Assembly: GCA_009760855.2 (NCBI GenBank)
Contig: WPIO01000007.1
Location: 7,756,001 to 7,820,000, forward strand
DNA from: Cristatella mucedo
Lineage: Eukaryota > Bryozoa > Phylactolaemata > Cristatellidae
Direction: 5' to 3'
DNA length: 64,000 nt
The notes beneath the pieces were generated by a model. The model was not told where the DNA came from and did not search any database. It was given only the letters and a program-made list of their open reading frames with translations. Within the stretch, counting starts at the first letter, position 1. Each line of letters begins with the position of its first letter. Both the position numbers and the translations under genes were made by a program. Positions 1 through 10,424 of this stretch are shown piece by piece.

Positions 1-63
1 CGATGAAAGCAGCAAGTACATTACGTGAGTTAGGTGCGAGGCTGAGAAAGGTCAGCCGACGTC

Positions 64-1594
64 ATAATAATAATAATAATAATAATAATAATATTGCACT
101 TGATAAAGCGCCCTCAGAGAACTTAATCTCTTTCTAGGCGCTTTACATTTGCTGCAAAGTGATACGCAATAGAATAGTAAGTAAAATCATGCTTGAAAAA
201 CAAACAAAATGAATAACATGGTTAGGGGTTACATGCACTGGGTCAGCATGCAAATGTGGTTAGTGGCAGCATGAACAGTGTCAGCACGCATAAGCACATC
301 GAGGACGAATCACAAGGACCCACTAAATGCTGTCCTAAATAGGTATGTTTTTAAGTTTCTTTTAAATGTGGTCAGGTCAGGGGATGTTCTGATGCAGGTC
401 GGGAGGGAGTTCCAGGCTGTGGGAGCATACGAGCTAAATGCACGGTCTCCAAAGGATTTAAGGTTTGTACGAGGTATTTCTAGACTGTTGGATTCCGAAA
501 AGCGAGTGGTACGATGCTTTGCCTGATGGGGGAGTATCTCTGAAAGATAGGCTGGAGCCATAGAATGAAGAGACCTAAAAGTGAGCGACAAAACCTTGAA
601 GTCAATCCGTTGCTTGACTGGTAACCAGTGCAGGTCGGCGAGAAGTGGAGTAATGTGGCAACTGCGACGCTCACGACAGACAAGCATAGCTGCAGAGTTT
701 TGCACCAGCTGCAATCGCCTGATCGCAAATGCTGGTAGGCCAGTAAGCAGTGAGTTGCAGAAGTCGAGACGAGATGTCACGAATGCATGGACCAACTTGG
801 ACGTGGTATCCTTATCTAAACAAGCCCTAATTTTAGCAATGTTATGAAGCTGAAAATAGGCTGATTTGACTGTGGAGCTGATGTGGTCGTCTAACGAGAG
901 GTCGCTTTGGAATATGACACCTAGATTTCGAGCTGATGCAACTGGAGATATGCTGGCAGAGCCAATTTTGAAAGTCAGCCTTTCCAATTTCTGAATAACA
1001 CTAGGTTTGCCCATAACTAGTAAGTTAGTTTTATCATCGTTTAGTTTTAGAAAATTTGCTGCCATCCATGATCGGATGTCATCAATGCATGCAGAAAGTG
1101 AGTTGAGAGAATTTGAGGTGCTCGAAGGCTGGGAGGGATCAAAGCAAAGGTACAACTGAGTGTCATCCGCATAGAAGTGAAAGCCTAGATTGTGCTTGGC
1201 AATCACATCAGCGAGAGGGAGAGTATAAACGGTGAAAAGGACCGGACCTAGCACAGAGCCCTGAGGTACTCCATATTTTAGAGATTCTTCAGATGATCTT
1301 TGTCCATTCACGTCAACACTCTGGAGTCTCCCACTGAGATAGGACCTGAACCACTGCAGAGCAGTGCCAGTGATGCCCAGGCGAGATGAGAGGCGCTCTA
1401 GAAGTACTTTGTGATCGATGGTATCAAAAGCTGCCGAAAGATCGAGCAAAACAAGAAGAGACACTCTACCCATGTTGCATTCCTAAGTAGGTCGTTGTAT
1501 ACCCGAAGCAATGCTGACTCTGTGGAGTGATTAGCTCTAAAGCCAGACTGGAACTTACTAGCAAGGTGTGAGGTTTCGATATACGAGTTCAGTC
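64..1594 (-). mobile_element. LINE-A copy, 5'-truncated, young (L2/CR1-type non-LTR retrotransposon)
   Basis: Reverse-strand copy whose 3' end is the TAA repeat at 64-94. It is followed by the conserved 3' hairpin, the 3' untranslated part, and an open reading frame from 1473 to 310. Homology to other copies in the window continues up to about 1594 and then stops, so the element lost its 5' half, endonuclease region included. Its reverse-transcriptase C-terminus differs from the copy at 62157-62877 at only four residues, which marks it as one of the youngest insertions here. Confidence 0.93.
310..1473 (-). CDS. Reverse transcriptase, C-terminal half, of LINE-A
   Basis: 387-residue open frame. 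It starts inside the reverse-transcriptase palm, so the first Met is not the true protein start. Motif A is at residues 9-21 (LLDLSAAFDTIDH), motif B at 68-72 (GVPQG) and the catalytic YADD at 101-104. The thumb and the C-terminal domain typical of L2/CR1-type LINEs follow, with the block [15 protein letters not shown]. Upstream, the sequence that should encode the fingers is in another frame near 1470-1480, so the copy appears to carry a one-base shift there. The protein would copy LINE RNA into DNA at a nicked target. No endonuclease domain is present. The truncation makes it non-autonomous. Confidence 0.9.
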   Translation of the reverse strand: MGRVSLLVLLDLSAAFDTIDHKVLLERLSSRLGITGTALQWFRSYLSGRLQSVDVNGQRSSEESLKYGVPQGSVLGPVLFTVYTLPLADVIAKHNLGFHFYADDTQLYLCFDPSQPSSTSNSLNSLSACIDDIRSWMAANFLKLNDDKTNLLVMGKPSVIQKLERLTFKIGSASISPVASARNLGVIFQSDLSLDDHISSTVKSAYFQLHNIAKIRACLDKDTTSKLVHAFVTSRLDFCNSLLTGLPAFAIRRLQLVQNSAAMLVCRERRSCHITPLLADLHWLPVKQRIDFKVLSLTFRSLHSMAPAYLSEILPHQAKHRTTRFSESNSLEIPRTNLKSFGDRAFSSYAPTAWNSLPTCIRTSPDLTTFKRNLKTYLFRTAFSGSL

Positions 1595-1599
1595 ATACA

Positions 1600-4105
1600 T
1601 AAATCTGGGTGCTTGGCATGTGAGGTGTTCAGCACCAACCAGTCGGAAAGCACAGGTAACCGAGCAAAAACCATCTTTTGGTAGAACCCAAAAAATCTTT
1701 CCACTGCTATTTTATCTTTCTGTCGACTTATTGCATTTAAAAAAAGAGACGCGGAAAAGATATGTGCAGCCATTGTAATGACTCCGAGTAAGCGGCTATG
1801 CAGGTAGCTCATGGTGACGTGATCCTCCCAAACAGGTGTTCGAGCTACTCCGATATACTTTTGTCTACAGGTATGTGCCCTTTATGCCACCTAGGCGATA
1901 GCCCTCAATTCGCTTCCATTCGGAAGGCGCCAGTGGATTTCGATAGGAAGTGTGTGTAAATCAACTTGGGAATTCTGGAGTTTCTACTGTCGATGCTGAC
2001 GTATCCAGAATGTGCGGGCCAGCTGCTCAGCAAGCTCCGGAGAAATCCTGGTAAATGGAATTCTGACTCTCTGCGGGACACAACAATTGATACGGACCGT
2101 CGTATCAGCCTGAACATGGGGTCGGGTAGGTTTTTCTCAAAAAACTTGTACGCTCAGAGATTGCACAGTCATAGTAACCACAATTGAGCCTGATCAATTC
2201 TATAGACTAGCCACAATCATGGACATCTCACACTCACACTCACAGACACATCAGCCTGCTGATCTGCTTCAGTAGAAGTTAGATTTGTTGGTCTTACTAT
2301 TCCACTTGTGTTCACGACTTCAGAAATTACACAAAGCAAAGATATGTAATAATAACAGTTAGTTAATTCGTGTGGCCTTTTTAATTGGTGATGACATGGT
2401 TTTATCGACAATATGGCTTGATGGGGGCATTTTTTAAATATTCTTCGGTTTTCCGTCTTGCCCCCAGAGCCCTGTTGACACCGCATGCCACCTGGTTATG
2501 TCAACTGAGCAGAAGAGCTCAAGCCAAGTATTTCAAAAGGCCAAAATGTCTTAGCTACTAGGGCCACTGGCGCAGTGATATCCACAGTGATATCCAAAGT
2601 GATATCACAGTGATAGCATTCCTGCAAGCTGGTAAGTTGGCAGTAGTTCACTTAGAGCATTGCTTCGAATTTTTGCTACACGCTTTTTGAAACATTTTGG
2701 CTCACATGGTCATAGTCAGAAAAGCCTCGTGGGTTAGCCAGTTTGTTCTGCTTTGCTCTCAACAGCAAAAATGTACCAGCGAATGTGACGGGTTTACAGC
2801 GACTGGCGGCTTTTTGTTGCCCTGAAACACAACTGTCTTTAATGGAAAAAGAAAAATCAAATTGTACAATGCTTCCTTTTCCCATTCCGTCTGGTAAAGT
2901 TCAGCAGTTTGACTAAGGGCATGTCTTTCCAGATTGTGATGCCTCCTTGGCCCGGACAACGCCTGGACAACAGAGACATATACCTGTATATCTCTTCACC
3001 ACTAGCTTTCAAGTTCAATTTGACAAACTAACCAACGACAAAAGCTCTTTTAAAACTATACAAAATACTACAGACACTATTGGTGTTATAGCACTAAGAA
3101 ATGCATTATTATTATGCAGATCTAGACTACGCTAATGTAGTGAAACTTATCATAACACTGCACTCTTTCATATTTTTTTATCTATTTATTAGTCACAGTG
3201 ATCACGTCTGCGCTTCTGGGTCGGTCATCGAAGGCCTTTGCCATCCCGGCACAAAGTTAAATGCTGCAGCGAATCTAATTTCAGAATGAAGTGAACGTCC
3301 TTGCCAAGGCAGTCTTTCACTAGATTCACAGTCGACGTGGAGATGGAGGCTAGTGGGTCCTGGCCCACCTTGGATCGATCTGAAGGCTCGTGCCAGTAGC
3401 TTGATCACCAAGGCCATCCAAAATTCACCTTAACCTTCATATTCTAGTAATGGCTGCTTGTGAAAGAAAACCACGCTGCCTCTTTAAAAGTATTCTCACC
3501 CTAAACATATAATCACTTCTTGCAAGCCTACGACTCCTTAGCTGTGCCTCGGATCGCAAGCTTCAAAAGTGCCACTCACACTTCTGCAAGGACTAGCACC
3601 GGTTTGACAGTTAGACTGCTGCGTTCATGACGAATGACTTGGTTCAGGACCTCCTACACTACGCATGTTCGTGACGAATGGTTTAGCTTAGGAGCCGCTA
3701 CATCAAGCATTCGTAAGACTATTATTTAATGAATGTCAATAACACATAAAACATGTCTTTCTACCTAAAGCACGGTATTTTGGTAGGGAACCGGAGTAGC
3801 GTTCTCTTCATTTAAGAGAGAGCCCGGCAGCACGATTTGACTGGTTTCCGTAACGGCAGCCTTCGTAACGTCAACATTTAAGAATCACGAAAAAGATAGC
3901 TCAAGAAGACTATATGAAAGCTACTACACCAACGACGCTTGCACCTACAGAGTGTCACACCGTGATCACACGTGTGGTGCTCTAAAAACTAGCTTTCTTT
4001 TGAGAAACAACTGCTTTCAAAGTAATTCCAAAGCTTTCTGTTATGTTTAAACCCATTCCATTCTTAATAGCACTCCTGATGCTTAATTTTGGGGGAGGGC
4101 TGGTG
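1600..4105. other. No recognised gene
   Basis: Unique-looking DNA downstream of the last CERKL exon I could identify. The C-terminal CERKL exons should lie here or beyond the window edge. The short minus-strand frames at 1905-2117 and 3202-3417 were examined and not accepted as exons. A small tandem repeat (about 15 bp, 3-4 copies built on the word AGTGATATC) lies at 2573-2617. A sequence at about 3630-3720 with the words TTCATGACGAATG and TTCGTGACGAATG partly recurs near 6600-6660. Confidence 0.5.
2573..2617. repeat. Short tandem repeat, unit about 15 bp
   Basis: Three to four imperfect copies built on AGTGATATCCAC follow each other directly. No function is visible. Confidence 0.8.
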
Positions 4106-4109
4106 TTTG

Positions 4110-4235
4110 CACTTCACGATCAGGTCGTGGGTTAGAGGGTAGGCAATTTAATTATTACCCACTGCAAGCAGGCGCGATAGCCGCCAAGGCATGTCGGCTG
4201 CTATATAAATGAGTCTACTGAATCTGATTAGCTTT
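4110..4235 (+). mobile_element. SINE-B remnant (tRNA-derived)
   Basis: Carries the B-box-like piece AGGTCGTGGGTT, the core CCCACTGCAAGC...GATAGCCGCCAAGG and the ending ATATAAATGAGTCTACTGAATC shared with the other SINE-B copies. The tRNA A-box side is eroded. Old copy. Confidence 0.6.
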
Positions 4236-4429
4236 ACCTTATTTTACTTTTTATTATTAAGATTAATACTGTTACTATACTCGGACGTAGCGGCGGTCAT
4301 CACAGCTTTAAACTGGTGGTAGCTATGCCATAGTAAGGTTTTCTAGATATGCATGTGATTCGGGTGGTTGAGCTGAATAGTCAGTAGCTAATCTTGACTT
4401 TTGCACCTCACTTCTCGAAGGTCTTCTGG

Positions 4430-4985
4430 TCTGTGCAATAAGGCGCTTGTAGTCGGTACAAAACTCAGCTGCTAGGCTTGTCTGTCGTGAACTTCGCAAT
4501 CGCTACATTAAACCACTTGTCATCCACCTTTATAGGCTCCCCATCAAACAGTGTACCGACTTTAAGGTCTTTCCCTCAATTGTAGATCCCTTGAATCTTT
4601 TGCTGGAGTCTATCTATCCAAACTACTTACCCAAAAGGCTGGGAATTGCAGCACCCGCCTTTCTGAATCAATTTGTTTAGCTGAGCTTTGAACCAATCTC
4701 AAATCCTTTGGGGACCATGCCTTTAATACGTGTGCTCCCAAAGCCTAGAGCTCGCTCCCGACTGATGTCACGACATCCTCTGACTTGACGATCTTTAAAA
4801 GAAAGCGCATCTATTCCTCAGAGCACTGGGTCCAAGTTAATTTTCCTTTTCACGTTTATGCGTGGTGACACTCGGCATGTTATCACTAAAGATGCTTACA
4901 TGCTTCTCCTACAGCATTTGAAAAGTGCCTAGAAAGAGATTAAATTTTACTATGCAAATGCACATACATTATTAGCCATATCGCT
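4430..4985 (+). mobile_element. LINE-A remnant, old
   Basis: Plus-strand copy of the C-terminal reverse-transcriptase end and 3' tail. The words CTAGGCTTGTCTGTCGTGA and AAAGTGCCTAGAAAGAGATT match other copies. The frame is broken by many changes, so this is a much older insertion than the one at 64-1594. Confidence 0.75.
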
Positions 4986-5098
4986 TCGGGCAACGTCAAT
5001 CAATCCTATAGAACAAAATGAACTAACCAAGCCTGAAAACGTTGCAGTCACCTGCCTTCTGCCACCTCGACGACGGTGCAGCAGGCGTCTGCGCTTAC

Positions 5099-5523
5099 CC
5101 TGTGCGGCACGCGATTCCGTCCATGGGGTGGCTCTTCGACTGCGTCAAGACGTAGGACAACTCGACGCTGTAGGGCCTGCAATGACCGCAGGTCTCCTCG
5201 TTGGGGAAGTGGTAAAGCAGATTGCCCAAAAGCAGGGCACGTCTCGGAGCACGTCAGTGTATCAGTTCGCGTGATGCAAAGCAGCAGCAGAGCACTGGAC
5301 TGTCTGGCATATCTGGCGCTCGCTGACGCCTCGATACTCCACCTGAACTTGGATTTTGACAAGCCTTTCAGGAAGGCAGCGGCCATCTTTTTGGACCCCA
5401 AGTGGCGATAGCGCTCTAGGTACGACAGCACGTTGCCACCAAAACCATAGTGAGAATTGAAACCGAATCTGTAGAAGTCTTCCTTGTTGGAAATAGAGCA
5501 CACGTCGACTGCCATGCGGTTGC
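5099..5523 (-). CDS. CERKL: CERKL-like gene, exon 6 (ceramide-kinase-like block after the catalytic core)
   Basis: The exon opens after TTTTGAAG (acceptor at 5524) and supplies two bases that complete the glycine begun by exon 5. It reads NRMAVDVCSISNKEDFYRFG followed by a GFGG motif (FNSHYGFGGNVLSYLERYRH) and LGSKKMAAAFLKGLSKSK. This order (valine-aspartate after the glycine, RFGF, YGFGG, E-RYR) is the pattern of CERKL proteins rather than CERK. Homology fades after about residue 62, at TTCAGGTGGAG (possible donor, exon end 5343). The frame stays open to a stronger donor, CACAGG|GTAAGC (exon end 5099), so the 3' boundary is undecided. I could not find the next exon. Confidence 0.75.
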
Positions 5524-5599
5524 CTTCAAAATTGAGTAAACCGCTTGATCGGCGGGCGCATAACCGCCAGCCAGCATCAATCGATTTAACCAAGGGTCA

Positions 5600-7275
5600 A
5601 CGGCAGGCTGACCTCCAGGCTAACTGAATTTTTAGCAAAAATGTTGGCCGGGGAGAAGATGAGCATTGAACTTTGAAGCTACACCAGCACTATTGATCAA
5701 GCCGTATAAACTGCCACTTGCAGAGCTTTACTCTGCCGCAATGCTAAGTGGTTCTGAGTTTGTCAGTAAAGCTAGATAAACATATTCGTATTCCTTAATG
5801 TTTTTAGCTTGGATACCGCTTCAAATGATTCACACGAGCGAGAAAACAAATAGCGAAGCTGGCGACAGCTAGATCAAATACTAGTAGATTACACGCGGTG
5901 ACCATACAGTATTCGCCATTATATAAAGTTGACAGGCTGTATTGGCATAACAGGGAAATGAAAATATTGGAGGCCGGACCTTCGAAAAGACTTAAGCACT
6001 TCGTTTCGTCGCGGCGCTTTTGACGTGCTATCGGTGACCTCATACAGAGAAGATATTACATATAATTTTAAGCGTGATGGCGAAAATTCGCTTGGCACTT
6101 GCTCGCTTAATAAGCTCCAAAAAGGCTTTCGAGCAGGAGAAGAAGTGAGTCAGCACTGCAGATACGCGCCCTCTGTCTTTCTTGCTAGCAGCGTCTCTGC
6201 TTCTGTCGCAGGCCGCTTGTTAAGCGAGTCGTATAGGCTTATCGATGTCGAAATGCGGCCTGCCGATGCCGTCCGCAGGGCAGCGAGTAATTGCCGCTGC
6301 CCTTTGCCTCGGCTTGTTTGGCGCCGATGAGCAGTCCGTATTTAGTGTACGGCCTCTATTGAAGCTCGATGCAGAAAACGCACGCTCGCCTTGGCCATTT
6401 ACGAGGCGCTGACGAATAATTACATTGCAACGACGCATTACTTTGCAATCACGTTGCAAGCGACATTTCAATTATAGGAGCGTCATCCTAAGCTTAATGC
6501 CAAATCCCACCAAGAGCTGGATCTTTAAAGCTGCACTTCGCCTTCGAAGCTTCTCTGTAGCACAAATATTACCGACAACTAATTTTGGGCACTTAATCAC
6601 TTGACGGCGTTAGCGAATGTTCGTGACTAAGCTCGTAGTGTAGTGAGTGTTCAGGAGACTCTGCGCTCAGGAAAGCCGCCCCGTTTCTCTTTCCCGAATC
6701 TTCGCCCGCATCCTCGCTGCTAGAATGAGGCTGGGCCACGCTTTAAATTGAGCAGGCGTCTGTGCTACAGTCCGAGGTACAGCTACCACTAGCTGAGCTT
6801 GCAATATGAACCTTACCGGGTTGTTTAGAAGCCGGCAGCCCTCCGTTTTAACGGGCAGCCATGCTGCGAGCTGACGGCCATGCGTCAGCAATCAGTGCGT
6901 TGGACGACTAGGCTCACTGCAGTATTAGCAACATCTTTTTTCAACGAAATCTGTCTAGTTATAGCCACGTGTACGGCCTCCGTGTACGGAGCTCGAGAAT
7001 AAATCTAGTTTGCCCACCCAGAGACGGTAGACGCTACACACGAATGCTCGGATCGGACCAAGGCTGCCAGTGGCCAGACGTCAGCAAAGACGCTGCACCG
7101 ACTCGTGTGAATACCTAAGATCAGGAAATAATAATAATCGTGAATAAACATAAGAACAGGAAAGCTAAAAAGAAAGAGCCAAATGCATGCGGCCATAGAG
7201 AACCGCCTCGGTCTGACCTAATAGGCTGCTCTTACTTAACGCCTGCTTGTGCCAGCCAGTGCTTGCTATCCAAAC
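5600..7275. other. CERKL intron 5, part 1; no recognised feature
   Basis: Lies between exons 6 and 5. A CpG-richer stretch at about 6150-6370 has short open frames on both strands with no recognisable domain. I see no repeat family here apart from the short word near 6600-6660 shared with 3630-3720. Confidence 0.4.
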
Positions 7276-7279
7276 CGGA

Positions 7280-7288
7280 TGTGTGTGT

Positions 7289-7358
<70 letters not shown>
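7280..7358. repeat. (TG)n microsatellite
   Basis: About 40 near-perfect dinucleotide units with one TA interruption. The Cys/Val and Thr/His frames across it are artefacts of the repeat. Confidence 0.98.
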
Positions 7359-7359
<1 letters not shown>

Positions 7360-7362
7360 TCC

Positions 7363-8240
7363 GCCTGTAACTCCACAAAGCCATAAAGACTATGTGGGTG
7401 TAACCCAGGAGAGTTTTGTATATGGTGCACTCACAGCCTAAGCAGCTTTTGGTATGCATTCGGTATCCGATAGACTTCATCTCACGCAACAAAGAGAAAG
7501 TGGGAAGCATAGCAGACTCAGGAGAGCAGTTGAGTAGTGAGTAGCATGAAAGTAGCAGCTCAGGATGGCTGGAAAGGATGTGCCATAGCTGGCAGCAGGA
7601 CAGTAGTTGTCGTTGCGTAAGAATTGTGGAAGCGAGTTCCACAGTCTACGACCTGCAGAGCTAAAGCTTCTTTCACCAAAGGTCTTTAAGCTGAGCAGTG
7701 GAACAGTTAATTTATTGTCCACACAGGACCTGAGGGTGTGAACAGGCTGAGACTGATGCAGCAGTTCAGCTAGGTACGAAGGAGCCAAGCCGTGGCGGGC
7801 CTTGTGGGTCAGCGTAAGAACTTTTCTCTGTAGCCTTTGCTCAACCGGCAACCATCCTAGCTTTTTCAGCAAAGAAGACACGTGCTCAAACCGCTGGGAC
7901 TCGAAGACTAGCCTTGCAGCCAAATTTTTTTTCATAGTCAGCTAGTTGCTTTCTTTGGTAGCCCAGCCAAAAGGGAATTACAATAATCAAGCGGAGACAG
8001 AGCTAAGGAGCTAGTTAAATTTTTTGAAAGCCACTGGGGAAGGCAGCCCCTAATCTTTGATAGGGATTGGACGTGATGGCTAGCTGTAGAAGCAGTGCTC
8101 TGAATGCAGCTTTTAAGATTTAGGCTGATGTCGAAAACGACACCTAAATTTTGAGCACGGTGTTCGCTAGATGCGAGCAATTTCAAGGCTTTTACATCTC
8201 CCACTGGGACCCGTTGAGCCGTCGACGACATGCCGTTCCT
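7363..8240 (-). mobile_element. LINE-B copy, 5'-truncated
   Basis: Reverse-strand copy of a second LINE family. The 3' part (CTGTAACTCCACAAAGCC) abuts the TG repeat. Two broken frames, 7935-7477 and 8231-7938, encode the C-terminal reverse-transcriptase end. They contain LGWLPVEQRLQRKVLTLTHK and ARHGLAPSYLAELLHQ, which parallel the LINE-A blocks [15 protein letters not shown] and [11 protein letters not shown] stop or frameshift separates the frames at about 7936. Other LINE-B copies in the window end in an ATTAC repeat. Confidence 0.88.
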
Positions 8241-8244
8241 GGCT

Positions 8245-8925
8245 CTGAAGGTACTGCAGTCTTTGACTTGCTCGTTTTAGCAAGCTGATAATCTTAGGAA
8301 TTGCAATCGCTGGCATTGGGTAAGTTCTTTACGTTAACTTAAAAGAACTCATACTCGGCTATGCACCGCGATATAAGAAATGTAAAAGCAGTAAATGGAA
8401 ACCAAGAAATGCGTGCTAAGGGAAACTCACGTTTCTGCCTCTGTATCTCGACACAACGGATCCACCTATACCGCCGTTAAATATTTGTTCTAATCAATTT
8501 CGCGCGACACAAAAATTCAAAGGCCAAGGAGATCTACAAGCATGCGAGCTCAGTTTATAGTCGCGTGTTCTTGTTTCCCCATTGAAAACTTCGGAAGCTT
8601 AAAGGGGCGAATAGATGGCACCTATGTATCAAGCGCGTTTTTGTGTCACCTTTGAAAACTGTGTATGCTTTAAGCGGTGAATTCGTGACTGTCATTTGAA
8701 GTTTCACGGCCTCTTGCTTATCGTAATCGCCATAATTAATAGCGCTTAAAACCATGCTGCCATGTACCCAGACTGGGGAGTAAGTGGCACAGACGGCAAC
8801 TATTGAGCAGAATGCAACACGCTGCAGCCACTGCTGAGTGTTGGCGGCATTGCTGAGCTGGCTACAAAGTTCAAAGCTCAGCTTTCGCTTTCTTGCTTCA
8901 AAGTATAGAGATGTGCTGAGTTCCG
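8245..8925. other. CERKL intron 5, part 2; no recognised feature
   Basis: Directly follows exon 5 in the direction of transcription. The donor is GGTAACGG at 8923-8930. An open minus-strand frame continues past the exon but loses all family resemblance after the donor. Confidence 0.5.
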
Positions 8926-8929
8926 TTAC

Positions 8930-9147
8930 CGTAGATAAGGTGAAGTGTAGCCGTGTGAATTTCGGACACACCCATCGTTGAATGGCAAATGTGATTCGTG
9001 GTGCCACAAGGGAAAATGGCAATCGGAAGCATGGCCGGAACTGGGGTGAAACTCGTGTCCACTTTAACACCGTTGGCTGATTGGCTGCAGAGCAGCAGTT
9101 GATTGATCACTTCGTTGACGGTGCCGTCTCCGCCAACCGCCACGAGC
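8930..9147 (-). CDS. CERKL: CERKL-like gene, exon 5 (DAGK-type catalytic core, GGDGT)
   Basis: 218 bases. The acceptor is TTTCGCTCTAG (9148-9149) and the donor is G|GTAACG (8929). The exon starts with one base completing the glycine of exon 4 and ends in phase 1. It reads LVAVGGDGTVNEVINQLLLC, the GGDGxxxE glycine loop that binds the nucleotide phosphates in diacylglycerol, sphingosine and ceramide kinases. Next come LPIAIFPCGTTNHICHST (the substrate-loop equivalent of the PxGSTN segment) and TATLHLIYG, very close to the CERKL pattern TATLH-I-MG. Human CERKL has this fold but no proven ceramide kinase activity. The GGDGT loop is intact here, so activity cannot be excluded. Confidence 0.88.
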
Positions 9148-9502
9148 CTAGAGCGAAATCAGTGGAATCATGCTCACGCACACGGTTAGAAGGCAGCCGT
9201 CACAGTACTGCAGAGAGCGTCCTGCTACGTATGGGTCACGTAACATTGTGGTATTCAAGCAAACTCTGGACTAGCCAGTGGTACATCATCGGTATATTAG
9301 GTGTGACTCAGCCAACCATACAGCTTTAGCTGCATTCCAGCTCAAGAGATGCCTCTACCGGATCCACCGCCAAGTTGGGAGGTAGCTAATAGCCTACTCT
9401 TAAGTAAGGCTCATCTAGGCTAATCCACCAGGGCGGTAACCGTCAGTCAAATGCAGCAGCAGCTGACGTAACAAATGTGCAGTGCCACCCGTGCATGCTC
9501 AC

Positions 9503-9563
9503 CCGTCGTAGGACCACAGATCCTGAGCTGACATATCTTCTTTGATTGTTTTCTTATCGAGCT
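9503..9563 (-). CDS. CERKL: CERKL-like gene, exon 4 (61-base exon)
   Basis: Too short to stand out as an open frame; found from splice signals and phase. It follows a strong acceptor (TTTTTTTCTTATAG) and ends at ACGACGG|GTGAGC. Two bases complete the codon left by exon 3, and the exon ends in phase 2 as exon 5 requires. It encodes LDKKTIKEDMSAQDLWSYDG. The final SYDG directly precedes LVAVGGDG of exon 5, as FDG or YDG precedes the glycine loop in CERK and CERKL. Length from the TDI motif of exon 3 to the DG agrees with the family within one residue. The usual Glu-x-x-x-His-Ala segment is not visible. Confidence 0.72.
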
Positions 9564-9767
9564 CTATAAGAAAAAAAGAAGCTGCAACTATTTACAGTCT
9601 GAGCAGCTGGCTGTGAAAAAACATCTTTGCACACTACTTCGAAGTGCAGGGCAATCACCGACTGCTTAAAGCCTCAGACAAAGAAAAGTAAATAAGAACG
9701 AGTTTTGTGTATAAGAGAACTCTATTTTAGCCACTCTAAATTCTGGTGAGGAATCGTGTAAATTGAT

Positions 9768-10100
9768 TGGTGCTGTCAGTGTCAGCATGTACATGCACAT
9801 AACGGACAATTCATTCACGTGGATGGGGCAAAACTGTGAGGTATGGTTTTTAGCTTCTTCTTTTGAATACCCAAGTCAGGGCAAGTCTTGCTGTCAATCG
9901 TGAGTCAGTGCTGGGCTTTGGGAGAATGCGAAATGAATGCACGGTCTCCATTGGATTTAGGGTTTGCTTATTGGAAAATGATTTGGTTAAAAAGAACCAA
10001 TGGTATGATTTGAAGCTTAATCAGGAATTACTTCTGATTGGCCGGAGCAAAAAATGAAACGACACAAAATTGAGTGACATAACTTGAAGTTATGAGGCTA
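9768..10100 (-). mobile_element. LINE-A remnant, very old
   Basis: Only scattered words of the 3' region survive, for example TCAGTGTCAGCATG, GGGCTTTGGGAG and AATGCACGGTCTCCA. Lies in CERKL intron 3. Confidence 0.6.
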
Positions 10101-10118
10101 CTTAATTAGTGTGCATGC

Positions 10119-10144
10119 GTGTGTGTGTGTGTGTGTGTGTGCAC

Positions 10145-10176
<32 letters not shown>

Positions 10177-10180
10177 CTGT
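10119..10180. repeat. (TG)n microsatellite, interrupted
   Basis: TG units with CA and CG interruptions. It is followed directly by a SINE-B. Confidence 0.95.
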
Positions 10181-10261
10181 GTGTGTATGGCTGTGTGTCT
10201 GTGTGCAAATGTCTGCTTATCAGCATGCTTGCTCACGTGCACACACACGTACGCCGTTATA

Positions 10262-10412
10262 GCACACTGGGTAAGGCAGTAGCTTTTCACGACCTTGGTC
10301 CCGAAGTCGTGGGTTCAAATGCTGCTGCGGGTGATCCTTTATTGCAAATGCTAGCGGTGGTGATAGCCGCAAAGGCTCCTCTGTCGCTATACAAAAGTGG
10401 CTGTTAAATCAC
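10262..10412 (+). mobile_element. SINE-B copy (tRNA-derived)
   Basis: A-box-like CTGGGTAAGGCAGTAGC and B-box-like GTGGGTTCAAATGC mark the tRNA head. The family core (GGTGATCCTTTATTGC and TGGTGATAGCCGCAAAGGCT) follows, then the tail TCGCTATACAAAAGTGGCTG. One of the better preserved copies. Confidence 0.8.
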
Positions 10413-10424
10413 CTAGTAATTTTT

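Noticed and set aside
1905-2117. Minus-strand frame HLPGFLRSLLSSW as a CERKL exon
   Set aside because: A superficial FLR match only. No conserved flanking motif and no fitting splice sites.
3202-3417. Frame WMALVIKLLARAFRS as a CERKL C-terminal exon
   Set aside because: Similarity is faint, the acceptor lacks a pyrimidine tract and the phase cannot be tested without the preceding exon. Kept only as a finding.
7232-7642. Open frames of alternating Thr-His or Cys-Val across dinucleotide repeats (here and at 10111-10847, 30092-30453, 45174-45429, 49059-49561, 50847-51236, 62044-62364)
   Set aside because: They are direct translations of TG/CA and GA/CT microsatellites and have no independent support.
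8930-9147. Acylglycerol kinase or sphingosine kinase or CERK as identity of the GGDGT exon
   Set aside because: First considered because all share GGDG. Neighbouring exons (PH-like region, LAGIQTD, TATLH, RFGF, YGFGG) agree better with CERKL.
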